From JALZEG01 sp035942255 (lineage in GTDB: Bacteria; Actinomycetota; CADDZG01; WHSQ01): DNA of 64,000 bases. Numbering within the stretch: the stretch's first letter is position 1; each line of letters opens with the position of its first letter. The translations under genes and the position numbers were made by a program. The notes below the pieces were generated by a model that was not told the origin of the DNA, did no database searches, and saw only the letters and a program-made list of their open reading frames with translations. The stretch covers positions 1-64,000 of the forward strand of contig DASZDG010000138.1 of the NCBI GenBank assembly GCA_035942255.1, in the 5' to 3' direction. Below, piece by piece: positions 52,695 to 61,980 of the stretch.

Positions 52695-54856
52695 CTACGC
52701 TCGATCGCGCCGCGGTGCAGGAGCTGATCCGCGGCGAGCTACGGGACCCGCACTACATCCTGGGCGCGCACCCGGCGCCGGGCGGGACGACGGTCGTGCG
52801 CGCGTGGCGCCCCGAGGCCCAGACGGTCCAGTGCGTCGTCGACGGCGAAACCGTCGCGAAGCTCGAGATGGCCGACCCCGCCGGGCTCTTCGAGGGGACG
52901 GTGGACACCCCGCTGGCCGACTACCACCTCGATGTCGGGTACGCCGACGGGACGTTCACGCTGCGCGACCCCTACGCGTTCGAGCCGACCCTGGGCGAGC
53001 TGGACCTCCACCTCCTCGGCGAAGGCAGCCACCGCAGGCTGCACGAGGTCCTCGGCGCGCACGTGCGCGAGATGCGCGGCGTGACGGGCGTCAGCTTCGC
53101 CGTCTGGGCGCCGAACGCCCGTAGCGTGAGGATCGTCGGCGACTTCAACAGCTGGGACGGGCGCCTGCACCCGATGCGCGCGCTCGGGGGGTCCGGCATC
53201 TGGGAGCTGTTCGTGCCCGACATCGGCCCCGGCTCCTTCTACAAGTTCGAGATCCTCACGGCCGACGGGAACCTAGTCCTGAAGACCGACCCGTTCGCGT
53301 TCGCGACCGAGGCCCCCCCGGCTACCGCATGCCTAGTGCACGAGTCCGCCTACGACTTCGGCGACATCGAGTGGATGCGACGCCGCGGCGAGGAGGACGC
53401 CCACTCGCAGCCGATGTCGATCTACGAGGTCCACCCGGGCTCGTGGAGGCGCGACGCCGACGGGCAGCCGCTGTCGTACCGCGACCTGGCGCCTCAGCTC
53501 GCCGACTACTGCCGCGAGCTCGGCTTCACCCACGTCGAGTTCCTCCCGGTCGCAGAGCACCCGTTCGGCGGCTCGTGGGGCTACCAGGTCAGCAACTACT
53601 TCGCCCCCACCGCGCGGTTCGGCTCGCCCGACGACTTCAAGTACCTCGTCGACACCCTGCACCAGGCCGGCGTCGGCGTGATCGTCGACTGGGTCCCCGC
53701 CCACTTCCCTAAGGACGAGTGGGCGCTCGCGCGCTTCGACGGGACCGCCCTCTACGAGCACCTCGACCCGCGCAAGGGCGAGCACCCGGACTGGGGCACG
53801 CTCGTCTTCAACTTCGGGCGCAACGAGGTCCGCAACTTCCTCATCAGCAACGCGCTGTACTGGATCGAGAACTTCCACATAGACGGCCTGCGCGTGGACG
53901 CGGTCGCGTCGATGCTCTACCTCGACTACAGCCGCGAGGAGGGACAGTGGATCCCGAACTCGTTCGGGGGCCGCGAGAACCTCGAGGCGATCGAGTTCCT
54001 GAAGCAGCTCAACGAGGTCGTCCACGGCGAGCACCCCGGCGTCCTGATGCTGGCCGAGGAGTCGACGGCGTGGCCGGGCGTCAGCCGGCCCGTGTACCTC
54101 GGGGGCCTCGGCTTCGGCTTCAAGTGGAACATGGGCTGGATGCACGACACGCTCTCGTACTTCTCGAAGGACCCCATCCACCGCCGGTACCACCACAACA
54201 ACCTCACGTTCAGCCTGATGTACGCGTGGAGCGAGAACTTCGTCCTCCCGCTGAGCCACGACGAGGTCGTGCACGGCAAGGGCTCACTGATCGGGAAGAT
54301 GCCCGGCGACAAGTGGCAGCGGCTGGCGAACCTGCGCTCTCTGTTCGCGTACATGTGGGCCCACCCCGGCAAGCAGCTCTTGTTCATGGGCGGCGAGATC
54401 GCGCAGGAGCGCGAGTGGAACCACGACTGGGCGCTGGACTGGCACGTGCTGGACGACCCGGCGCATCGCGGGGTCCAGGCGATGGTGGCCGACCTCAACA
54501 AGGTCTACCGGTCGCTGCCCGCGCTGTGGGAGCTCGACTTCTCGCCCGAGGGCTTCCGGTGGATCGACGCCAACGACGCGGACAACAACGTGATCTCGTT
54601 CTACCGGACCGCGACCGACGGGTCGGTGCTCGTGTGCGTGTGCAACCTCTCGCCGATCCCGCGGACGGAGTTCAGGGTCGGGCTGCCGAAGGCGGGCGAG
54701 TACGCGGAGGTCCTCAACACCGACGCGGCCCCCTACGGCGGGACGAACACGGGGAACATGGGTGCGGTCACCGCGCTCGAGCGGCCGTGGCACGGCCTCG
54801 ACTACTCCGCGGACCTCACGCTGCCGCCGCTCGGAGTGGTGTGGCTGCACGCATAA
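52691..54856 (+). CDS. glgB: 1,4-alpha-glucan branching enzyme
   Basis: The 721-residue product has two N-terminal CBM48-type beta domains (about 20-110 and 125-220), a GH13_9 barrel with nucleophile in GLRVDAVASM (Asp403), acid/base in LAEESTAWPGV (Glu456) and third acid in LSHDEVVHGKGSL (Asp524), very close in numbering to E. coli GlgB (405/458/526). It adds alpha-1,6 branches to the linear glucan made by GlgE. The ATG overlaps the mak stop. Its 3' end overlaps the next gene by 16 bases. Confidence 0.96.
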   Translation: MTTLDRAAVQELIRGELRDPHYILGAHPAPGGTTVVRAWRPEAQTVQCVVDGETVAKLEMADPAGLFEGTVDTPLADYHLDVGYADGTFTLRDPYAFEPTLGELDLHLLGEGSHRRLHEVLGAHVREMRGVTGVSFAVWAPNARSVRIVGDFNSWDGRLHPMRALGGSGIWELFVPDIGPGSFYKFEILTADGNLVLKTDPFAFATEAPPATACLVHESAYDFGDIEWMRRRGEEDAHSQPMSIYEVHPGSWRRDADGQPLSYRDLAPQLADYCRELGFTHVEFLPVAEHPFGGSWGYQVSNYFAPTARFGSPDDFKYLVDTLHQAGVGVIVDWVPAHFPKDEWALARFDGTALYEHLDPRKGEHPDWGTLVFNFGRNEVRNFLISNALYWIENFHIDGLRVDAVASMLYLDYSREEGQWIPNSFGGRENLEAIEFLKQLNEVVHGEHPGVLMLAEESTAWPGVSRPVYLGGLGFGFKWNMGWMHDTLSYFSKDPIHRRYHHNNLTFSLMYAWSENFVLPLSHDEVVHGKGSLIGKMPGDKWQRLANLRSLFAYMWAHPGKQLLFMGGEIAQEREWNHDWALDWHVLDDPAHRGVQAMVADLNKVYRSLPALWELDFSPEGFRWIDANDADNNVISFYRTATDGSVLVCVCNLSPIPRTEFRVGLPKAGEYAEVLNTDAAPYGGTNTGNMGAVTALERPWHGLDYSADLTLPPLGVVWLHA

Positions 54857-56283
54857 CCGTCCACGGCCACTTCTACCAGCCCCCGCGGGAGAACCCCTGG
54901 ACGGGTGTCATCGACGTCCAGCCGGGGGCCGCGCCGTTCCGCGACTGGAACGAGCGCGTGAACGCCGAGGCGTACCGGCCCAACACGAAGGTCGCCCTCG
55001 CGGACGACACGGTCGTCAACAACTTCGAGAAGCTCTCGTTCAACGTCGGGCCCACGCTGCTGGAGTGGATGGAAGAAGCCGATCGTGAGACGTACGACGC
55101 GATCATCGGAGCCGACCACGGGAACGCGCTCGCCCAGGCGTACCACCACACGATCCTTCCGCTGTCGCCGGTGCGCGACATCCGGACGCAAGTGCGCTGG
55201 GGGCTGCGCGACTTCACCCACCGCTTCGGCAGGCGCTCGGAAGGGATCTGGCTCCCCGAGACCGCCGCCGACGAACGGACGATCGACGTCCTCATCGAGG
55301 AGGGCGTCGGGTTCACGATCCTCGCGCCCGGGCAGGCGCGTTCGTGGCGCTTGCCGGACGGGGAGTGGGTCGACGTCGGCGACGAGCCGCTCGACACGAC
55401 GCTCCCCCATCGCGTGGCGCACTCGGACGGCTCCGGCAGGTACCTGACGGTGTTCTTCTACGACGGCGCGATCAGCCACGCGATCGCGTTCGACGGAGCG
55501 GCCGCGTCGGCCGAGGGGCTTATGGACCTGTTCGAGGAGCGGGGCGGTTCGGGCTGTCACCTGGTCCACGCGGCCACCGACGGCGAGACGTACGGGCACC
55601 ACCACAAGTTCGGCGACATCGGCCTCGCGTACGCGCTCTTCGTCGAAGCTCCGCGGCGCGGCATCGACGTCGTGTCGTACTCCGAGTTCCTCGAGGAGTG
55701 CCCGGCGGAGCGCTGGGCCCGCCTCCCCGCGGCCGGGACCTCCTGGTCCTGCGTTCACGGGGTCGGGCGTTGGCGGGAGGACTGCGGCTGCTTCACCGGA
55801 GGCGAGGCCGGTTGGAACCAGAAGTGGCGCGGCCCCCTGCGCCGCGCGCTCGACGTGGTCCGCCAGGCGACCGACGAAGCGTACGAGCGCCTGGGCCGGG
55901 AGGTCTTCGAGCACCCGTGGAGGACGCGGCACCGCTACGTCGACGTCGTCTGCGGAGCGCGGTCGCTCGAGGAGTTCGTCGCGGCAGAGGCCGCGTCGCC
56001 TGGTGTCCCGGTGCGGCGGGCCGAGGCCCTCCTGGAGCTGCAGCGCAGCGCGCTCTCGATGTTCACGAGCTGCGGGTGGTTCTTCAACGACCTCGCCGGC
56101 ATCGAGACGATCCAGGTGCTGCTCTACGCGGGCCGGACGCTGGACCTGCTGGAGCAGGTGGGAGAGGGCATAGGCGTCGAGGAGCGGTTCCTCTCGATCC
56201 TGGCGGAGGCGCAGAGCAACGACCCGGACGCGGGCTCGGGGGTCGAGATCTACAAGAAGGCGGTCGCGGAGGCGAGGCCGTAG
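54841..56283 (+). CDS. GH57-family glycoside hydrolase (DUF3536 type)
   Basis: The 480-residue product opens with ITVHGHFYQPPRENPW and contains WLPETAADERTIDVLIEEG, HAATDGETYGHHHKFGD and SWSCVHGVGRWREDCGCFTGG, all typical of GH57 proteins with a DUF3536 C-terminus. Those relatives often exceed 700 residues, so this one is a short form. GH57 enzymes include alpha-amylases and branching enzymes; the exact activity here is unknown. The GTG start overlaps glgB, so the gene belongs to the same translational unit and probably acts on the same glucan. Confidence 0.85.
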   Translation: MAARITVHGHFYQPPRENPWTGVIDVQPGAAPFRDWNERVNAEAYRPNTKVALADDTVVNNFEKLSFNVGPTLLEWMEEADRETYDAIIGADHGNALAQAYHHTILPLSPVRDIRTQVRWGLRDFTHRFGRRSEGIWLPETAADERTIDVLIEEGVGFTILAPGQARSWRLPDGEWVDVGDEPLDTTLPHRVAHSDGSGRYLTVFFYDGAISHAIAFDGAAASAEGLMDLFEERGGSGCHLVHAATDGETYGHHHKFGDIGLAYALFVEAPRRGIDVVSYSEFLEECPAERWARLPAAGTSWSCVHGVGRWREDCGCFTGGEAGWNQKWRGPLRRALDVVRQATDEAYERLGREVFEHPWRTRHRYVDVVCGARSLEEFVAAEAASPGVPVRRAEALLELQRSALSMFTSCGWFFNDLAGIETIQVLLYAGRTLDLLEQVGEGIGVEERFLSILAEAQSNDPDAGSGVEIYKKAVAEARP

Positions 56284-56315
56284 TCGCGACGCTTTGTGCG
56301 GGGCTCCCCACGGGT

Positions 56316-56353
56316 CCGGTACATCCGGTACATACGTGTACCGCGTGTACCGG
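56316..56353. repeat. Nested inverted repeat with ccggtaca units
   Basis: The 38-base element ccggtaca-t-ccggtaca-tacg-tgtaccg-cg-tgtaccgg is made of two direct copies of ccggtaca facing two copies of their complement. It can form one long near-perfect hairpin, or two binding sites for a dimeric regulator. It sits in the 128-base gap between the convergent GH57 and LVIVD genes and could be a terminator or operator. Confidence 0.6.
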
Positions 56354-56411
56354 TCGCTACGAGAGGCTGACGATGACGGGCAGGCGGCCCTGAAGCGGGA
56401 TGCCCGGCGTG

Positions 56412-57536
56412 CTAAGCCTTGCCCGTGTACCTCAGGATGTCGATGCCCCGGTTGTAGTCGACCGAGTAGAGGATCTCGTCGTTGATCCAGTAGGTCGCCG
56501 AGGTCGAGCCGGCGATCGGCAGGAACCAGCCGACCTCCTTGATCTGGCCCTTCTTGTCGACCTGGAGGAAACGGGTCCCGTGCTCGTACCACGCCATGGC
56601 GACGAGGCCCCCGTTGCGGTACGTCGGGTGCGTGTCGAACCAGTGGGCGCAGTAGAGGTCGGCCGCCGCGTCGCCCTCGGTCGGGTTCCCGTTCTTGACC
56701 GTGAACGTGTCGATCAGCGAGAACTGGCCGGACTTCTTCGCCTTGGAGGCGTCGTAGGTCATGAATTGGGCGCTGCCCCCGGACTCGTCACACGAGGGGC
56801 CGCTGCTCTCGCCACCGACGAGCAGGAACTTGTCCTTGCCGGCGTGCGGCCACAGGTTGCCGTGGACGTACTGGTCGCCGGCGTCACCGACGGCGACGAG
56901 CTTCGGCTTCGTCGGATCCTTGCGGGCGTCGAGGTACATGATCGGAGAGGTCGAGGTGACGATCAGGCCGGGGGCGATCTCGGTCACGTCGTGGCCGCTC
57001 TGCGCGGGCATCCCCTCGCCCCAGCTTCCCACGATCTTCGGGGTCTCGGGCTTGCGGAGGTCGGCGATCAGGCCCTCGGAGCCGTACGCCCACTTGCAGT
57101 CGAGCACGCACGTCCAGGTGTGCTGGTCGGCGCCGTCGACCTGGCCGAGGACGACCGGGTTCGACTTGTCCTCGACGTCGATGACGTAGAGCGTGTCGGG
57201 GTACGTCCCGACGAGCAGGATCTTGCCGTTGGTGTCGACGTCCTCCTCGGCGAAGTACGGCTGCTGCGGCAGCGGCAGGAAGCCGAGGCGCTGCGGGGAC
57301 TCCGGCTGGGAGATGTCGTAGATCGTGAGGTCGCGCGACGTCGTGATGTACATGTAGTCCCCGACGAAGTTCGCGCCGGAACTGTCGATCGCCAGCGGCA
57401 TGTTCGTCACCCACTCGACGTTCTCGGATGCGAAGTGGGGGCCGGGCCCGGCCGAGCCGGTCTCGATGCCCGCCTGGGCGGCGGGACCCGCCACGAGGGC
57501 GAGGGCGGCGGCGATGGAAACGAGTGTCTTCTTCAT
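56412..57536 (-). CDS. Secreted LVIVD-repeat-type beta-propeller protein
   Basis: The 374-residue product has a signal peptide (MKKTLVSIAAALALVAGPAAQA) and repeated blades with DYMYITTSRDLTIYDISQPESP and ILLVGTYPDTLYVIDVEDKSNP, the LVIVD/YVTN-type propeller pattern. Conserved with the neighbour are WGEGMPA, LDARKDPTKPKL, HWFDTHPTYRNGGLVA and YHGTRFL-like segments. Six or so cysteines suggest disulfide bonds outside the cell. Its function is unknown. It is paralogous to the next gene and probably cotranscribed with it (35 bases apart). Confidence 0.75.
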   Translation of the reverse strand: MKKTLVSIAAALALVAGPAAQAGIETGSAGPGPHFASENVEWVTNMPLAIDSSGANFVGDYMYITTSRDLTIYDISQPESPQRLGFLPLPQQPYFAEEDVDTNGKILLVGTYPDTLYVIDVEDKSNPVVLGQVDGADQHTWTCVLDCKWAYGSEGLIADLRKPETPKIVGSWGEGMPAQSGHDVTEIAPGLIVTSTSPIMYLDARKDPTKPKLVAVGDAGDQYVHGNLWPHAGKDKFLLVGGESSGPSCDESGGSAQFMTYDASKAKKSGQFSLIDTFTVKNGNPTEGDAAADLYCAHWFDTHPTYRNGGLVAMAWYEHGTRFLQVDKKGQIKEVGWFLPIAGSTSATYWINDEILYSVDYNRGIDILRYTGKA

Positions 57537-57571
57537 GGAAGTGGGGTTCGCCGGGGGCCGCGGCGCTCCTG

Positions 57572-58687
57572 CTAGCCCTTCCAACGCAGGACGTCGATCC
57601 CCCGCGTCAGGTCGATCCCGTAGACGATCTCGTCGTTCAGCCAGTAGGCCGCCATCGTCGTCCCGCCGTACGGCAGGAAGTAGCCGGCCTCGCTGATCTT
57701 GCCCTGCGGTGAGACCTCGAGGAACCTCGTGCCGTGGTCGTACGAGCCCACCGCGACGAGGCCCCCGTTGCGGAAGTCCGGATGGTGCTCGAACCAGTGG
57801 GCCGAGCAGCCCGAGGCCTGGACCGCCGGGTTCCCGTCCTGGTAGGTGCCGTTGTCGAGCAGCCAGATGTCGATCATCTCGAACGCCCCGGTCTTCCGGT
57901 ACGCGGACGCGTCCCAGGTCATGAAGGCTCCGTCGTCGCCCGCGCACCGCCCCTGGAAGTTCGTCTCGCTCGAGACGAGGAAGAAACGGTCCTTGGCGGC
58001 GCGTGGCCACGTGTTCGAGTGGACCCCGCCCGTGATGCGCTCGTCTTCACCGGTCGCGAGGAGCCTTGGGTGCAGCGGGTCCTTCCGGGCGTCGAGGAGC
58101 ATCACCGGACGAGAGGACGTCAGCACGAGGCCGGGCGCGACCTCGTTGACGTCGTGGGCACTGGTGGCGGGCATCCCCTCGCCCCAGCTCCCGACGACCT
58201 CGGGGTCCGACGGGTCACGCAGGTCGATGATCGAGCCGCCCGAGCCGTACAGGTAGGAGCACTTCAGGATGCAGCTCATCGTGTGCTGCCCTGCCCCGGC
58301 GAGCGTCGCGAGCGCGGTGGGGTTCGTCTTGTCCTCGACGTCCCAGACGTGGAGGTTCGACTGCGGCGTGGTCTCGGAGAACACGAGGATCGAGCCGTTC
58401 GTGGAGACGTCCTCGTTCTCGAACTTGAACCCGAACGGCGTCGTGCTCAGCAGCTGCGGGTCGAGCGGGTCCGAGACGTCGTAGATCGAGAACGCACGCC
58501 AGCTCGTCACGTACAGGTACTTCCCTATGACCTTCGCTCCCGTAGCTGTGCCGACGTCGAACGGCACCTGCCTCACGAACTCGACGTTGTCGGAGGCGAA
58601 GCCCCCCGCGGTCGGACCGGCTCCGACAGCCTGCAGTCCCGAGACGAGGACGGCCGATACGGCGAGCGCGGCGGCGAGCTTCTTCAC
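57572..58687 (-). CDS. Secreted LVIVD-repeat-type beta-propeller protein, paralogue
   Basis: The 371-residue product has a signal peptide (KLAAALAVSAVLVSGLQAVGA) and the same blade plan as the preceding paralogue: KYLYVTSWRAFSIYDVSDPL, LHVWDVEDKTNPTALATLAG, SWGEGMPATSAHDV, HWFEHHPDFRNGGLVA and YWLNDEIVYGIDLTRG. Its ATG is conventional. Sequence similarity runs along the whole length, so the pair arose by tandem duplication. Function unknown. Confidence 0.75.
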   Translation of the reverse strand: MKKLAAALAVSAVLVSGLQAVGAGPTAGGFASDNVEFVRQVPFDVGTATGAKVIGKYLYVTSWRAFSIYDVSDPLDPQLLSTTPFGFKFENEDVSTNGSILVFSETTPQSNLHVWDVEDKTNPTALATLAGAGQHTMSCILKCSYLYGSGGSIIDLRDPSDPEVVGSWGEGMPATSAHDVNEVAPGLVLTSSRPVMLLDARKDPLHPRLLATGEDERITGGVHSNTWPRAAKDRFFLVSSETNFQGRCAGDDGAFMTWDASAYRKTGAFEMIDIWLLDNGTYQDGNPAVQASGCSAHWFEHHPDFRNGGLVAVGSYDHGTRFLEVSPQGKISEAGYFLPYGGTTMAAYWLNDEIVYGIDLTRGIDVLRWKG

Positions 58688-58763
58688 ACGTGGCTCCTTC
58701 GAAGAGGGACAAGGGGAGATTTCTCCCGTCCCCGACGCGCTCCTGCCCCGCGCGCGCCGTACG

Positions 58764-61478
58764 TCAGTAGCGGCGGACGCGCTGGACCCGCACGTTGCGC
58801 TGGCGGCTCACGACCAGCCACCCGTACGCGAGCGACATCATCGCGGCCCCCGCTCCGAGCGTCGCCCACTGCGGCACCTCGGACCGGCGGCGGTCGCTGA
58901 GCGCGAGCTCCTCCTCGAGGGCCTCGCGGGGGTCGACCATCGCGGCCACGTACGCGAGCTGCGGCTGCTCCTGCTCCTGCGACGCCATCGCACCCTGCGC
59001 CTGGGCCTGAGACTGCGCCTGGGCCTGGCCCTGCGCCCCGGGAGCGATCTCGACGATCGGCGGCGGAGCCGGGGGCATGATCGGCGGAAGGATCGCGACG
59101 AACGAGATCGGGTCGATCGGCAGCAGCGGGGGCTCCTCGACCTTCTCCTCGAGGCACGAGATCGTCGTCGTCACCGAGTCGAGCGTCGCGGCCGGCGTCT
59201 TCGCGGCGAGCTCGACCGTCACCTTCTCGCCCTGGAGGCGGTTCGGACAGCGGTACGTCACCTCGTAGTCGAGGACGTTCGGCTGCTGCAGGACGACCGA
59301 GGGGTACGCCCCGGGCTCGATCCCCGCGACGACCTCCGCGCCCTTCACCACGTCGAGCTCGACCGAGGTCGTCCCGCGCACCGCCTGCACGAGCTTCGTG
59401 ATCGCGGCCGCCAGGTTCTGCCCGTTGTCGACGTTGTTGCGCCGGACGGGGCAGACGAGCTCGACGCCGACCTCGAGGTCGACGGCGCCGTCGCCGTCAC
59501 AGTCGACTCCTCCGGCCGGTGCCTTCGCGCCGGTCAGGCGGGCGATCTCCCGCAGGTGATCGAGCGGCGTCGGACCGCCCCCGACGGTGTCGCGACCCTG
59601 CTCGAGGGTCTGACCGATGGCGAGGCCCAGCACGTGCGCGTCACGGACCTTGAACGCCTCGGCGACCTCCGCGAACGAGGGGATGTCCGGGGGCGAGATC
59701 CGGCCGAAGTCGGAGACGTTGAAGTCACGGGCGCCGCCCTCGCCGGTCGCGAACGGCTCGTCCGTCGCGACGAAGACCAGACGCAATGTGTCCTCGCCCC
59801 CGCGGAACGTCGCCTCCTGGCCTGGGGGGACGTCGCTCTCGGTGTAGCCCGGCTGGGGCGAGTCGTCGATCCCGTTGCCCTTGGCGATCTGCTCGAGGGC
59901 GCCGAGCTGCGAGTCGAACCGCCCGCCGGCCTCGGCCCGCAGGCTCTCGAGCGCCGCGATTATCTCGTCGGAGTTCGAGTCGTCGGCGAGGTCGACCAGG
60001 CGGCGGTAGATGAAGTTGCGCTCGCAGTTCGTGTCGGTCTCGGACTGACACGGCTCCCTCGGCACCGCGGTGTCGGTGTACGCGCGGGACACGCCGATGC
60101 CGAACTGCGCGTCGAGGCCCTGGGCCCGGAGTTCGTTGATGATCCCGGTCACGCTCTGGGCGAGGCCCTGGATCGTCCCGCTCATTGTGTCGGAGGTGTC
60201 GAGCAGGAAGAAGACGTCGAGCTTCGTCGTCTCTCGCGAGAGCTTGAGGCGATAGTCGACGGACCTCTCCGCGCCGGTCTTCATCACGACCTTCGCGTCG
60301 GGGGGGCCGAGCGCCGGTGGGGCTGGTGGGATCGCGTCCTTGTCCGGGATCAGGCCGGGGACGTCGATGTCCGGCCCCCCGCGGACGGCCGGCGGGATCT
60401 TCACGCCCGTCGGGCCGTCGTACATCTCGATGGTCCCGGCCGTCCGCCCAAAGAAAGTCACGTCGACGCCCAGGTCGCTGTCGAGGTCGACGATGCCCGC
60501 CCGCGGCGTCAGCACACGGATCCACGTCCCGGAGGCTGCGTTGAGGACGTGGAGGGCGCGGTACGTCTGGATCATCAGCTCGAGCGGCTGGCGCCCGTAC
60601 GCCGCGGACTCGACCGTCCCCGGCGTGTCGGTCCGTGACCAGTTCTCTCCGCCGTCGGCCGACGTTAGGTAGTCGTTGGCACCCTGGCGGAAAGCGAGCA
60701 CGACGGGGTTCGTCCGCGAGGGCGCGTGGAAGACCAGCACCTCCCTGACGATCGACGTGAGGAACTCGTCGATCGGCGTGAACGTCGCGCCGCCGTCGGT
60801 GGACTTGAGGAGTCCTCCCGGCCCGTACGCCCACAACTCCTCCGGCTTCATCGGGTCGACCTTGAAGTCGTCGATGCCGCGGTTAGGTGCCACCTTCGTG
60901 AGGTCGGACCGCAACCTCCAGGTTGCGCCGCCGTCTTCGCTCCGGAAGATCAGGTCGAGCGATCCACCGCCGACGTCCACACCGAGGTACGCGATCTCGG
61001 GGTTGATGGGGCTGATCACGAGGGCCTCGGGCCGGCCCGTCGGCGGCAAACCGACGTCTCCGGACTCCCACGACTCCCCTAGGTTCTCGCCGCGCACGAC
61101 GTGGGGGCGAGACGTCGCCCCGACCTGCTCCTCGACCGCCAGGAGCACGGTCGTGCCGCCGGTGCGCGGCAGGTCGATCGACAGGATCTCGGAGGCGTCA
61201 CCGCGGAAGCCGTAGTCGAGCGGCGTGGTACCCGTGACGCTGAACACCTTCCTCCAGGTGCAGCCGCCGTTGCTCGTCCGCAGCACGTCGGTTCCGTCGG
61301 TGACGAAGATCGTCTGCGAGTTGATCGCGACGATCTCGTAGTCCGTGATCGGTCCCCCGCTCGCGAACTCCTGTACGTCTGCGGTCACCCAGTGGCCGCT
61401 CCTCGTCACGCGGCTGCACCCGCCCTGTGCGATCGCGAGCGCGTTCGGGAGCACCACCGTCAGCACGGACAGCAGCAC
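58764..61478 (-). CDS. Large surface protein: sortilin-like BNR propeller plus von Willebrand A domain
   Basis: The 904-residue product has an N-terminal hydrophobic segment (VLTVVLPNALAIAQG, possible signal), four Asp-box/BNR-like motifs (SNGGCTWR, SEDGGATWR, STDGGATFT, SADGGENWS) in the first 300 residues as in sortilin/photosystem-assembly propellers, then a VWA domain from about residue 415 with the MIDAS DTSDTMSG, a Gln/Ala repeat (QAQAQSQAQAQG) and a C-terminal membrane helix (TLGAGAAMMSLAYGWLVV) with an Arg-rich tail. It is a membrane-anchored binding protein; the ligand is unknown. GTG start at 61478; start uncertain. Confidence 0.8.
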   Translation of the reverse strand: MLLSVLTVVLPNALAIAQGGCSRVTRSGHWVTADVQEFASGGPITDYEIVAINSQTIFVTDGTDVLRTSNGGCTWRKVFSVTGTTPLDYGFRGDASEILSIDLPRTGGTTVLLAVEEQVGATSRPHVVRGENLGESWESGDVGLPPTGRPEALVISPINPEIAYLGVDVGGGSLDLIFRSEDGGATWRLRSDLTKVAPNRGIDDFKVDPMKPEELWAYGPGGLLKSTDGGATFTPIDEFLTSIVREVLVFHAPSRTNPVVLAFRQGANDYLTSADGGENWSRTDTPGTVESAAYGRQPLELMIQTYRALHVLNAASGTWIRVLTPRAGIVDLDSDLGVDVTFFGRTAGTIEMYDGPTGVKIPPAVRGGPDIDVPGLIPDKDAIPPAPPALGPPDAKVVMKTGAERSVDYRLKLSRETTKLDVFFLLDTSDTMSGTIQGLAQSVTGIINELRAQGLDAQFGIGVSRAYTDTAVPREPCQSETDTNCERNFIYRRLVDLADDSNSDEIIAALESLRAEAGGRFDSQLGALEQIAKGNGIDDSPQPGYTESDVPPGQEATFRGGEDTLRLVFVATDEPFATGEGGARDFNVSDFGRISPPDIPSFAEVAEAFKVRDAHVLGLAIGQTLEQGRDTVGGGPTPLDHLREIARLTGAKAPAGGVDCDGDGAVDLEVGVELVCPVRRNNVDNGQNLAAAITKLVQAVRGTTSVELDVVKGAEVVAGIEPGAYPSVVLQQPNVLDYEVTYRCPNRLQGEKVTVELAAKTPAATLDSVTTTISCLEEKVEEPPLLPIDPISFVAILPPIMPPAPPPIVEIAPGAQGQAQAQSQAQAQGAMASQEQEQPQLAYVAAMVDPREALEEELALSDRRRSEVPQWATLGAGAAMMSLAYGWLVVSRQRNVRVQRVRRY

Positions 61479-61672
61479 GACTACTACTCGTGTGGTAGCT
61501 CCAGCGATGCGGGTCAGGTCCTAGTCCCTCCGAGATGACGGCGCGGGCCGATAACGATTATTCCCCTCTGGGAGGTTCTCCACCACGGCTTCCCTCGCCT
61601 GCCGCGTGGCCTAGCATCTGCCCCTAAGTACCACCACTGCCGCCGGGGGTAACGACAAAAGGGAGCGACCTC

Positions 61673-61963
61673 TTGGACGAGAGACGGAACGACGGGTCGG
61701 GGGCCGCAGAGCGGCGCGCAGCAGCTCCCCGCCCACCCGATCAGCGCAAGGGCGGCGTCGTCGTCGACCTCGAGCGGCTCGAGTCCCACGCCGAGTCCCT
61801 GTACCTCCACCGCTTCGTCGAAGCCGTCCGGCGCGCCCGCGGCGAGCACGGCAGATATCTCGTCCTCCGCCACGGGGACGAGCTGGCGATCCTGGCCGCC
61901 GGGGACGGCAGCGCCGAGTACCTCGAGGACGCCTCGGTCGAAGAGGCCCCCGCTGCCGAATAG
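61673..61963 (+). CDS. Small hypothetical protein upstream of the DNA ligase
   Basis: The 96-residue product begins at TTG and has an N-terminal Arg/Ala/Gly-rich tail and a compact C-terminal half (ERLESHAESLYLHRFVEAVRRARGEHGRYLVL). It lies 17 bases before the DNA ligase gene on the same strand, so cotranscription is likely. No family is recognised. The TTG choice is the only in-frame start in this position and is preceded by a gggag stretch. Confidence 0.5.
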   Translation: MDERRNDGSGAAERRAAAPRPPDQRKGGVVVDLERLESHAESLYLHRFVEAVRRARGEHGRYLVLRHGDELAILAAGDGSAEYLEDASVEEAPAAE

Positions 61964-61980
61964 CTCCACCTGAGAAGCCT

